From NCBI GenBank assembly GCA_023451415.1, contig JAEXZK010000251.1:1-6889 (forward strand): a stretch of 6,889 nt of DNA. Direction: 5' to 3'. The notes under the pieces were generated by a model, which did no database searches, was not told the origin of the DNA, and saw only the letters and a program-made list of their open reading frames with translations. Both the position numbers and the translations under genes were made by a program. This document shows, piece after piece, positions 1 to 5,131 of this stretch. This stretch comes from Bacillota bacterium. Its GTDB lineage: Bacteria; Bacillota; Clostridia; Oscillospirales; Ruminococcaceae. How positions within the stretch are numbered: position 1 is the stretch's first letter; each line of letters starts with the position of its first letter.

Positions 1-78
1 GAGCTGGACCGGGTGGACAGCGGGCTGCTGGACCAGTATTACAACCCGGAAAACGCAAAAATGTTCCGGGGCAAGTAA
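1..78 (+). CDS. V-type ATP synthase subunit B, C-terminal end (partial)
   Basis: Only the last 25 codons are present, reading from base 1 in frame 1 to the TAA at 76-78. The peptide starts ELDRVDSGLLDQYYNPE and ends MFRGK. It resembles the C-terminal tail of bacterial/archaeal A/V-type ATPase subunit B, the non-catalytic nucleotide-binding subunit of the peripheral head. The stronger argument is context: the next gene, 21 bases downstream, is clearly subunit D, and B directly precedes D in the usual ntp/atp V-type operon order. The 5' part lies outside the window, so no nucleotide-binding motif can be checked. Confidence 0.68.
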   Translation, partial: ELDRVDSGLLDQYYNPENAKMFRGK

Positions 79-99
79 GCCGCCGAAGGGAGCGAGAGT

Positions 100-780
100 A
101 TGCGCACCGACAACATCTTCCCCACCAAGGGCAACCTGATGAACGTAAAAAAATCCCTTCAGCTTGCCCGCATGGGCTTTGATCTGCTGGACCGCAAGCG
201 CAACATCCTTATCCGGGAGCTGATGACCATGGTGGATTCCGCCAAGGCCCTGCGCAGCCAGATCAGCTCCACCTATAACCGGGCCTACTTTGCCCTCCAG
301 CGGGCCAACATTACCCTGGGTCTCATCGAGGATGTGGAAAAGAGCATTCCCATCGAGGATGGACTGGAGATCCGGTACCGCAGCGTCATGGGGGTGGAGC
401 TGCCCACCGTCATCCTGGACGCCCGCCCCGAGCCAGACTTCTGCTATGGCTTTGCGGGCACCAATTCCCAGCTGGACAGCGCCTATCTCTGCTTCCACAA
501 GGTCAAGCTGCTGACCGCCCAGCTGGCGGAGATGGAAAACAGCATTTACCGGCTGGCAAACGCTATCAAAAAGACCCAGAGCCGGGCCAACGCCCTAAAG
601 AACATCATCATTCCGGGCTTTGAGTTCTCCTCCAAGTTCATCACTGACGCCCTGGAAGAAAAGGAGCGGGAGGAATTTTCCCGTCTCAAGGTCATCAAGG
701 CGCAAAAGCTCCGCCGGGAGGCCGAGGCCCAAGCGGCAGAAACCGGGGAGCGGCGGGAGCCGGACGCACCCGAAAAGTAA
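100..780 (+). CDS. atpD: V-type ATP synthase subunit D (central rotor stalk)
   Basis: The protein has 226 residues, close to the usual 200-230 for V-type subunit D, which forms the rotating coiled-coil shaft coupling the catalytic A/B head to the membrane ring. The family hallmark is visible at the N terminus: PTKGNLM at residues 8-14, then LLDRKRNILIREL at 29-41. Long helical, charged segments at both ends (about 10-75 and 130-210) fit the antiparallel coiled coil, and the middle (about 90-125) is the less helical head-contacting part. The C-terminal tail is rich in Glu, Lys, Arg and Ala. The start is supported by AAGGGAG at 86-92, seven bases upstream; an in-frame Met at residue 14 would remove the conserved PTKGN motif. 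It is translated just after subunit B and is the last gene of the operon here, since a strong terminator follows. In some nomenclatures it is called ntpD. Whether the enzyme pumps Na+ or H+ cannot be told from this subunit. Confidence 0.93.
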   Translation: MRTDNIFPTKGNLMNVKKSLQLARMGFDLLDRKRNILIRELMTMVDSAKALRSQISSTYNRAYFALQRANITLGLIEDVEKSIPIEDGLEIRYRSVMGVELPTVILDARPEPDFCYGFAGTNSQLDSAYLCFHKVKLLTAQLAEMENSIYRLANAIKKTQSRANALKNIIIPGFEFSSKFITDALEEKEREEFSRLKVIKAQKLRREAEAQAAETGERREPDAPEK

Positions 781-787
781 ATTCTGC

Positions 788-815
788 AAAAAATAGCGTT
801 TTACGCTATTTTTTA
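788..815 (+). terminator. Intrinsic terminator of the V-ATPase operon
   Basis: A perfect 12-bp stem, 788-799 against 803-814, has a TTT loop. The 5' arm starts with six A and the 3' arm ends with six T, so it can work on both strands. It lies 8 bases after the subunit D stop codon, the expected place for the end of the operon. Confidence 0.85.
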
Positions 816-855
816 TGCGCACACGCCGTCTCTGACGGTATGCGCTGAGATCAAA

Positions 856-891
856 GGCCGCGGCGGACAAAGCCGCCGCATGGCCGTTTTT
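856..891 (+). terminator. GC-rich hairpin with T tract, second terminator
   Basis: The stem has GGCC (856-859) pairing with GGCC (882-885) and GCGGCGG (860-866) pairing with CCGCCGC (873-879), with a two-base AT bulge and a six-base loop. G and five T follow at 886-891. This is the classic shape of a rho-independent terminator. It sits 40 bases after the first terminator with no gene between, so it is a backup terminator or the end of an unrecognised short transcript. Confidence 0.65.
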
Positions 892-919
892 ATAGCTTGC
901 CGCAGGCAAGCTATAAAAA
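887..919. repeat. 15-bp perfect inverted repeat overlapping two terminators
   Basis: Bases 887-901 are exactly complementary to 905-919, with a three-base GCA loop. The 5' arm contains the T tract of the hairpin at 856-885. The 3' arm contains the A tract that opens the hairpin at 915-945. In RNA this stem would therefore compete with the U tract of the upstream terminator and the A arm of the downstream one. Whether this matters for termination is inference. Confidence 0.7.
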
Positions 920-946
920 AATAGCAGCATAGCTGCTATTTTTTTT
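915..946 (+). terminator. Bidirectional A/T-flanked terminator hairpin
   Basis: The 14-bp stem pairs 915-928 with 932-945 around an ATA loop. The core is TAGCAGC/GCTGCTA, with seven A on the 5' side and eight T on the 3' side (939-946). The design matches the terminator at 788-815, and both cores begin with TAGC. Confidence 0.75.
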
Positions 947-951
947 GCGCA

Positions 952-1002
952 GGCTCCCGAGACTCCAGGCCGTGGGCCGGGAAGGCTTCGGGAGCCATTT
1001 TT
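952..1002 (+). terminator. Long imperfect hairpin with T tract
   Basis: GGCTCCCGA (952-960) pairs perfectly with TCGGGAGCC (988-996). A smaller inner stem, GGCC 968-971 with GGCC 975-978, lies in the loop. ATTTTT follows at 997-1002. It looks like another intrinsic terminator, the last of a tandem array. Without transcript data it could also be the 3' end of a small structured RNA. Confidence 0.55.
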
Positions 1003-1342
1003 ACATGTATGAGCCCCGCTGACGGCGGCATTTTGATTTTTCCAACAGCACCTGAATGTTGTCATTTGCAGACACAGCATGTCCCACCCGGCATATGCAA
1101 AGGCCGTCTGAAGAGCTATTTTCCCATGCAGACGCACAGCAAAATCGTAATGCGTCATTTTTGCCCCTGCGGGGCAGCCGGAAGTGATGCCAAAACTTCA
1201 TGATGTGCGTCTTGCGGTCATCATGATGCATGGAAATACATATGAAGTTTTTATGTCAGGACTTCCCAGTGCGGCAATGCATACCTTGGCACAGGCGGTA
1301 AATACTAAAGGCAAAACCAAACACAAGGCAGGTGTAAAAATT
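1003..1342. other. Gene-free leader region upstream of the DUF378 gene
   Basis: I see no convincing gene here on either strand; the open frames present have no ribosome binding site and no recognisable protein. It holds several possible RNA stems. CGTCTG 1105-1110 can pair with CAGACG 1129-1134. GACGCA 1131-1136 can pair with TGCGTC 1151-1156, which is followed by ATTTTT. GCCCC/GGGGC forms a tight hairpin at 1163-1175. A 10-bp stem joins 1192-1201 to 1242-1251. I found no clear -35/-10 pair. It could be a structured 5' leader of the DUF378 mRNA or an unannotated small RNA. Confidence 0.4.
1192..1252 (+). promoter_or_regulatory. Possible attenuator-like hairpin before the DUF378 gene
   Basis: AAAACTTCAT (1192-1201) is exactly complementary to ATGAAGTTTT (1242-1251), and the T run continues to 1252. 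The 40-base interior contains the palindrome CATCATGATG (1219-1228). The arm carries the T tract, so it could terminate weakly. It lies 90 bases before the start codon of the small membrane protein. The regulatory role is inferred from shape alone. Confidence 0.3.
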
Positions 1343-1543
1343 ATGTTGGATAAAATTTCTTTGGTTCTTGTTATTATCGGCGCTCTCAACTGGGGCAGTA
1401 TCGGACTTTTTCAGTTTGATCTGGTGGCATACCTTTTCGGCGGCCAGGGAGCCATGCTCAGCCGTATCGTCTACACCCTGGTGGCCCTGGCGGGAATTTG
1501 GGCTATCACTCTCCTGTTCCGCGACGACAGCGCGGCCCGCTAG
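1343..1543 (+). CDS. DUF378 family small membrane protein
   Basis: This 66-residue protein belongs to the DUF378 (YuzA-like) family of short membrane proteins of unknown function. It starts MLDKISLVLVIIGALNWG. The ALNWGSIGLF motif (residues about 13-22) followed by FDLVAYLFGG is the family signature. Two hydrophobic helices are visible, at about 4-20 and 41-60, joined by a short loop with GGQGAMLSRIVY. The C-terminal tail, RDDSAAR, is charged. The frame stays open upstream to 1184, but that extension has no membrane segment or family similarity. The ATG at 1343 has AGGTG at 1330-1334 eight bases upstream and starts at the usual family position. It is flanked by terminators on both sides, so it is probably transcribed alone. 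The function is unknown. Confidence 0.88.
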   Translation: MLDKISLVLVIIGALNWGSIGLFQFDLVAYLFGGQGAMLSRIVYTLVALAGIWAITLLFRDDSAAR

Positions 1544-1572
1544 ACTATACCACATCCTCTTATTTCGCCTCT

Positions 1573-1630
1573 ATAACGGCATTGCACATGTATTAGCAAA
1601 ACTAATATATGTGCAATGCCGTTATCTTTT
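1573..1630 (+). terminator. 24-bp hairpin terminator after DUF378
   Basis: Bases 1573-1596 pair with 1602-1625 over 24 positions. The only imperfection is G1590 opposite T1608, which is a G-U wobble in RNA, and the loop is CAAAA. CTTTT follows at 1626-1630. Placed 30 bases after the stop codon, it most likely ends the DUF378 transcript. The stem is unusually long and AT-rich for a terminator, so an RNA-stability role or a small repeat element is also possible. Confidence 0.7.
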
Positions 1631-1707
1631 AGCTAACTTTTAATGTGTATATTGTACATTTTAAAGTGCTTATTTTTAAATTAGCTTACAATTTTTTTAA
1701 AATACTC

Positions 1708-1745
1708 TTGCTTTTTGCTTTGTAACGGCTATACTGGTATACAAT
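1708..1745 (+). promoter_or_regulatory. Candidate sigma-A promoter(s) of the transport/catabolic operon
   Basis: Two overlapping -35/-10 pairs are visible in an AT-rich stretch: TTGCTT 1708-1713 with TATACT 1730-1735 (16-base gap), and TTGCTT 1715-1720 with TATACA 1738-1743 (17-base gap). Either would give a 5' leader of roughly 85-95 bases before the lipoprotein gene. The rest of 1631-1838 shows only AT-rich sequence and small stems. No other operon promoter stands out in the window. Confidence 0.5.
1735..1744. promoter_or_regulatory. Candidate GntR-type operator overlapping the -10 box
   Basis: TGGTATACAA differs at one base from the perfect palindrome TTGTATACAA, which resembles sites bound by FadR-subfamily GntR regulators that often control organic-acid operons. 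It overlaps the second -10 box. The neighbouring TATAC-TG-GTATA (1730-1741) is another perfect inverted repeat. No regulator gene is in the window, so the binding protein is unknown and the call rests on the motif and its place. Confidence 0.3.
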
Positions 1746-1824
1746 AGTAAGCCAGTAGGACACCTCTGATGATTTGGTTCCAATCGCACGATGGGCCGTA
1801 ACCCGTCCTGCGGAAAAATAGTTC

Positions 1825-1830
1825 AGGAGG
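1825..1830 (+). promoter_or_regulatory. Shine-Dalgarno site deciding the tctC-like start
   Basis: A full AGGAGG lies eight bases before the ATG at 1839. The frame is open from an earlier ATG at 1791, but that start has no such site and would put 16 polar residues before the lipoprotein signal. Confidence 0.85.
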
Positions 1831-1838
1831 AAAAAAAG

Positions 1839-2894
1839 ATGAAAAGGTCCACAGTCCGTATTTTATCCCTGGTTCTATGCCTCGTCCTGGCCTTTGCCAT
1901 GACAGCCTGCAACTCCGCCCCCGCTTCTTCCGCTCCGGCGTCCTCTGACCCGGCTCCCGCCTCTTCCGACACTCCTGCAAGCGAGCCCGCCAGCAGTGAA
2001 GCGCCCAAGGTGGACTACCCCACCAAACCCATCCAGATCTTCAACTCCTCATCCGCCGGTTCCCCCGCCGACGTCATGTCCCGGGAGCTGGCCATGGCCC
2101 TGGAGGAGATCACCGGCCAGACCGTCACCGTAGTCAATAAGACTGGCGGCAGCGGCGGCGTCATGTTTGCGGCTGTCACCGCTGAAAAGAATGACGGCTA
2201 CACCATCGGCACCATCACCGCTTCTCAGATTGCTGCTCTTCAGGCCGGCCTCAACAAGGAGTTCCCCATTGAAAGCTTCGAGTTTGTAGGCAACACCCAG
2301 ATCGACCCCTACTGCATTTTTGTTAAAGCCGACTCCCAGTTCCAGACCCTGGAGGACCTTGTGAAATGGTCCGCCGAAAACCCCGGCAAGCTGCAGCTTG
2401 GCGGCCAGGGCACCGGTTCCGCCCTGCATCTTACCGCGCTTCAGCTGGGCCGCGACGCTGGCTTCACCTTCACCTGGCTGCCCTCCGAGGGCGGCGCCGA
2501 CACCGTCAAGAACGTCCTTGGCGACCACTTCCAGGCCGGCATGGCCGCTCCCACTACCGTTAAGCAGTACGTCGAGGCCGGACAGCTCAAAGTTCTTGCC
2601 ATCACCGGCGACAAGCCCGTGGACAGCATGCCTGAGGTCCCCACCTTCCAATCCCTGGGCTACGAGCTGATGCTCACCCAGTACCGCGGCTTCTTTGTCA
2701 AAGCCGGCATCGATCCCGCTATCAAGCAGGCTATCTCCGACCTCATCGACCAGGCCGCCCACAGCGACAGCTTCAAGGAATACATGGCTGAAAACGACCT
2801 GCCCGACGGCTACATGAACTGGGAGGATTTCCAGGCCTACGCCATGGCCGACTATGAGAATGTCGGCAAGCTCACTGCCGAACTCATCGGTTGA
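1839..2894 (+). CDS. tctC: TctC/Bug-family substrate-binding lipoprotein of a tripartite tricarboxylate transporter
   Basis: This 351-residue extracytoplasmic binding protein would capture a carboxylate and deliver it to the TctBA membrane subunits. Residues 1-24 form a lipoprotein signal: basic MKRSTVR, a hydrophobic core, then the lipobox MTAC with Cys24 as the lipidated residue. A flexible Ser/Pro/Ala linker with five PAS(S) units spans about 25-56 and is typical of clostridial surface lipoproteins. The Bug fold begins at YPTKPIQIF (about 60). Family landmarks are the ligand-loop region SAGSPADVMSREL, the VVNKTGGSGG segment, NDGYTIG, QGTGSALHL, and MPEVPTFQSLGY near the C-terminal side. 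It is first in the operon, while its partner membrane genes come only after three enzyme genes. The ligand is not predictable; Bug proteins bind citrate, dicarboxylates, aromatic acids and others. The gene symbol reflects family, not proven citrate transport. Confidence 0.92.
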   Translation: MKRSTVRILSLVLCLVLAFAMTACNSAPASSAPASSDPAPASSDTPASEPASSEAPKVDYPTKPIQIFNSSSAGSPADVMSRELAMALEEITGQTVTVVNKTGGSGGVMFAAVTAEKNDGYTIGTITASQIAALQAGLNKEFPIESFEFVGNTQIDPYCIFVKADSQFQTLEDLVKWSAENPGKLQLGGQGTGSALHLTALQLGRDAGFTFTWLPSEGGADTVKNVLGDHFQAGMAAPTTVKQYVEAGQLKVLAITGDKPVDSMPEVPTFQSLGYELMLTQYRGFFVKAGIDPAIKQAISDLIDQAAHSDSFKEYMAENDLPDGYMNWEDFQAYAMADYENVGKLTAELIG

Positions 2895-2925
2895 TATCCC
2901 ATAGACAGATCACCGCACTAAACAC

Positions 2926-2931
2926 AGGAGG
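2926..2931 (+). promoter_or_regulatory. Shine-Dalgarno site deciding the dehydrogenase start
   Basis: AGGAGG lies seven bases before the ATG at 2939. The frame is open from a TTG at 2891 that overlaps the tctC stop, but the family N terminus (YKVSVINGDGIG) begins right after the ATG at 2939, so the longer start is rejected. Confidence 0.85.
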
Positions 2932-2938
2932 AGACACC

Positions 2939-3943
2939 ATGGCATATAAAGTTTCAGTTATCAACGGCGACGGTATCGGCAGGGAGATCGTCCCCGAAGC
3001 CCTAAGGGTTCTGGAGGCCACCGGCGTGCCCTTTGAATGGGAGCATGTCCTGGCCGGCGAGCTGGCGGTGGAGCAGTTCTCCGACCCCGTCCCCGACAGC
3101 ACCGCCCAATCCATCCTGCGCAACAAGATCGCCATCAAGGGCCCCCTGACCAACTTGGTGGGCCGCGGCTGGCCCAGCCCCAATGTTCTGCTTCGCAAGA
3201 AGCTGGGTTTCTTTGCCGCTGTTAAGCGTGCAAGATATTTTGAAGGTGTCCCCTCTCCTTTCAAAGGCGCCGATTTCATTGTGGTGAGAGAAGCCCGAGA
3301 GGATACATATGCCGGCGCGGAACAGCAGGTTGGCCCCGACGCCGCCGTAGCCATCAAGTATATCACCCGTCAGAATTCCCAGGATGTTGCCCGTTTCACC
3401 TTTGATCTGGCCCGGCGCATGGGCCGCAAAAAGGTCATGGTCACCCATAAAGCCAACGTCCTCAAGCTCACCGACGGCCTCTTCCTGAAGGCCGCCCAGG
3501 AGGTGGCTCCCGAGTTCCCCGACATCCCTCTGGAAAGCCTGATGATCGACCACATGGCTTTCAAGCTGGTCAAAGAGCCCCTGGACTGCGACGTCATCCT
3601 GGCCCCCAATGTCTACGGCGACATTCTGGCCGACCTCATCGCCGGCATCTGCGGCAGCCTGGGGCTGGGCTTCGGCGGCAACTTTGGTCCCAATGCGGCT
3701 CTCTTTGAGCCTGTCCACGGCACCGCTCCCACCATTGCGGGGATGGGGATCGCCAACCCCATTGGCGAGATCCTGTCCGGCGCCATGCTGCTGGAGTACA
3801 TCGGCGAGCGCAAAGCCGCCAAGGCCGTGGAGGACGCCGTGGCCGAAGTGCTGCGCAAGGGCGAGCATCTCACCGGCGATCTGGGCGGCAAAGCCGGCAC
3901 CCGGGAACTGACCGACGCCATCATCGCGGAGCTCACACGGTAA
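2939..3943 (+). CDS. Isocitrate/isopropylmalate-family beta-decarboxylating dehydrogenase
   Basis: The 334-residue length is typical of NAD-dependent isocitrate, isopropylmalate, homoisocitrate, D-malate and tartrate dehydrogenases. These oxidise a 2-hydroxy acid with metal and NAD(P) and then decarboxylate it. The N terminus has INGDGIGREIVPE (9-20). Active-site residues aligned by eye to E. coli Icd are S80, N82 and R86 (the SxNxxxR substrate motif), R117 and Y124 (VVRE..EDTYAG), K171 (THKAN), D204, and metal-binding D228 and D232 (NVYGDILADL). The nucleotide loop is HGTAPTIAGMGIANP (260-274). Two positions deviate: K96 replaces the usual LRP Arg, and T265 stands where NAD enzymes have Asp. 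The S-N-R triad favours an isocitrate-like substrate over isopropylmalate, but that is inference. No leucine- or lysine-biosynthesis genes are nearby; the transporter and FAH genes point to catabolism. It follows tctC by 44 bases. Confidence 0.9.
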   Translation: MAYKVSVINGDGIGREIVPEALRVLEATGVPFEWEHVLAGELAVEQFSDPVPDSTAQSILRNKIAIKGPLTNLVGRGWPSPNVLLRKKLGFFAAVKRARYFEGVPSPFKGADFIVVREAREDTYAGAEQQVGPDAAVAIKYITRQNSQDVARFTFDLARRMGRKKVMVTHKANVLKLTDGLFLKAAQEVAPEFPDIPLESLMIDHMAFKLVKEPLDCDVILAPNVYGDILADLIAGICGSLGLGFGGNFGPNAALFEPVHGTAPTIAGMGIANPIGEILSGAMLLEYIGERKAAKAVEDAVAEVLRKGEHLTGDLGGKAGTRELTDAIIAELTR

Positions 3944-3981
3944 TCGTCAATAACCCATCATACATACTGGAGGAATCACCC

Positions 3982-4941
3982 ATGAGATTGGCAATGTACA
4001 AATTCGGCGAAAGAGACTACCGTCTGGGGCTTTTCCGCCCCGACGAAACCATCGTCGACCTGAACTACGGCTATGAGAAGCTCCTGGCCGCCAAGAACAC
4101 CCCCGACTCTGTCCGTCTGGCCGGCGCCCTGGCCCCCAGCGACAGCCTTACCTTCCTGGATGGGGGCGACCGCTGCTGGGAAGCCGCCAAGGAGGTTGAC
4201 GCCGCCGGCTATGCCCTGGACGCCGTCAGCTCCTGCGGCAAGCGGATGGTCTTTAAGCGGGATGAGGTCAAGCTGGGCTCCCCTGTGATGAACCCCCGCC
4301 GGATCATCTGCCTGAGCCACAACTACTATGACTTCTGCGAGGAGACCGGCAACCCCATCCCTCCCGAGCCCCGCATCTTCTCCAAATTCTTCAATTACAT
4401 CTGCGGCCCTGATGACCCCATCCTTTACCCCAAGATGACCAAGTGCCTGGGCTACGAGGTGGAGCTTGCCATCGTCATCGGCAAAAAAGGACGCTATGTC
4501 CCCCTGGAGAAGGCCTACGACTACGTCGCCGGATACACCATGCTCAACGACGTCTCCGCCAGCGACCTGACCGGTATGGATAAGCAGGTCACCCGGGGCA
4601 AGACCTTTGACAACTTTGCCCCCTGCGGCCCCACCCTGGTCACCAAGGACGAGGTCCCCGATCCTCATTCCCTGGATGTCAAGCTGTACGTCAACGGCAA
4701 GGAGCTCCAGAGCTCCAACACCAGCAAGCTGATCTACGGCGTCCCTAAGCTGGTTTCCTTCCTGTCCGAGGTGTTCACCCTGATGCCCGGCGATATCATC
4801 GCCACCGGCACCCCCGGCGGCCTTGCCAAAGACCGCCGTCCCACCACCTTTATGAACGTGGGAGACGTCTGCACCCTGAAGGTGGACATTCTGGGCGAAC
4901 TGACCAACGTAATCGCCGCCGAAAGCGACGCTTCGTTCTGA
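3982..4941 (+). CDS. FAH-family hydrolase/isomerase/decarboxylase with atypical lid
   Basis: This 319-residue protein has a divergent N-terminal region (1-105) and a full fumarylacetoacetate-hydrolase fold (about 106-315). Members cleave, isomerise or decarboxylate 2-oxo or acylpyruvate acids using Mg2+ or Mn2+. The predicted metal ligands are E159 and E161 (YEVEL) and D190 (LNDVSA). Other landmarks are FSKFFN (133-138), GKTFDNFAPCGP (206-217), YVNGKELQSSNTSKLI (236-251), PGDIIATGTPGG (269-280) and a final GD..TLKVDILGELTNV. The lid motif, normally G-x-N-Y-x-x-H-x-x-E, reads SHNYYDFCEE (112-121), so Phe118 replaces the catalytic His; Glu121 is kept. The usual NDVxARDL Arg is Ser194. The start is set by GGAGG at 3969-3973, eight bases upstream. 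It lies 38 bases after the dehydrogenase gene and is a diverged paralogue of the FAH gene that follows. The exact reaction is unknown. Confidence 0.88.
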   Translation: MRLAMYKFGERDYRLGLFRPDETIVDLNYGYEKLLAAKNTPDSVRLAGALAPSDSLTFLDGGDRCWEAAKEVDAAGYALDAVSSCGKRMVFKRDEVKLGSPVMNPRRIICLSHNYYDFCEETGNPIPPEPRIFSKFFNYICGPDDPILYPKMTKCLGYEVELAIVIGKKGRYVPLEKAYDYVAGYTMLNDVSASDLTGMDKQVTRGKTFDNFAPCGPTLVTKDEVPDPHSLDVKLYVNGKELQSSNTSKLIYGVPKLVSFLSEVFTLMPGDIIATGTPGGLAKDRRPTTFMNVGDVCTLKVDILGELTNVIAAESDASF

Positions 4942-5131
4942 GGCAGCACCGGATAGATCCCAATGCGCGCATGGCGGACGGATTTGCCGGTCCCCGGGCA
5001 AAACGCACGGCAGCAATGAGCTGCTGCCGGCACTTGAGCATGAGCGGGCGGAAATTCCGCCGCCAAGCTGCGCGTGATGGATTTGCCCGCGCTTTCCCTA
5101 CAATCAAACCAATTTTGGGAGGAAACATATC
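4942..5131. other. Structured 190-base spacer between the two FAH genes
   Basis: No gene is supported here. Visible stems are TTTGCCGG/CCGGGCAAA (4983-5002, one bulged base), CGGCAGCA/TGCTGCCG (5008-5029, six-base loop) and GGCGG/CCGCC (5047-5061). None has a T tract, so none is a good terminator. A broken direct repeat is present: TGCGCG then GGATTTGCC at 4964-4988 and again at 5069-5087. TACAAT at 5099-5104 resembles a -10 box but has no fitting -35. It may be an mRNA-processing or stability region, or the scar of a lost segment. Confidence 0.45.

Noticed and set aside
595..1158. Minus-strand open frame of 187 codons across the hairpin array
   Set aside because: It runs through several strong terminator hairpins and into the antisense of subunit D, and its protein has no recognisable family motif.
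1163..1175. GCCCC/GGGGC hairpin considered as a terminator
   Set aside because: The T run is before the stem on the + strand, and on the - strand the stem is followed by A, so neither direction gives a terminator.
1009..1203. Plus-strand 64-codon frame in the leader region
   Set aside because: There is no ribosome binding site before its ATG, no family resemblance, and Cys/Pro/His-rich random-looking composition.
1286..1304. TTGGCA and TAAATA considered as a promoter for DUF378
   Set aside because: The gap between the boxes is only seven bases, far from the 16-18 needed.
1184..1342. N-terminal extension of the DUF378 frame
   Set aside because: The extra 53 residues have no similarity to the family, and the ATG at 1343 has a suitably spaced ribosome binding site and matches the usual family start.
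3976..5016. Minus-strand open frame of 346 codons opposite the first FAH gene
   Set aside because: It is fully antisense to a clear FAH-family gene, with Gly/Ala/Val/Asp-rich shadow composition and no recognisable domain.
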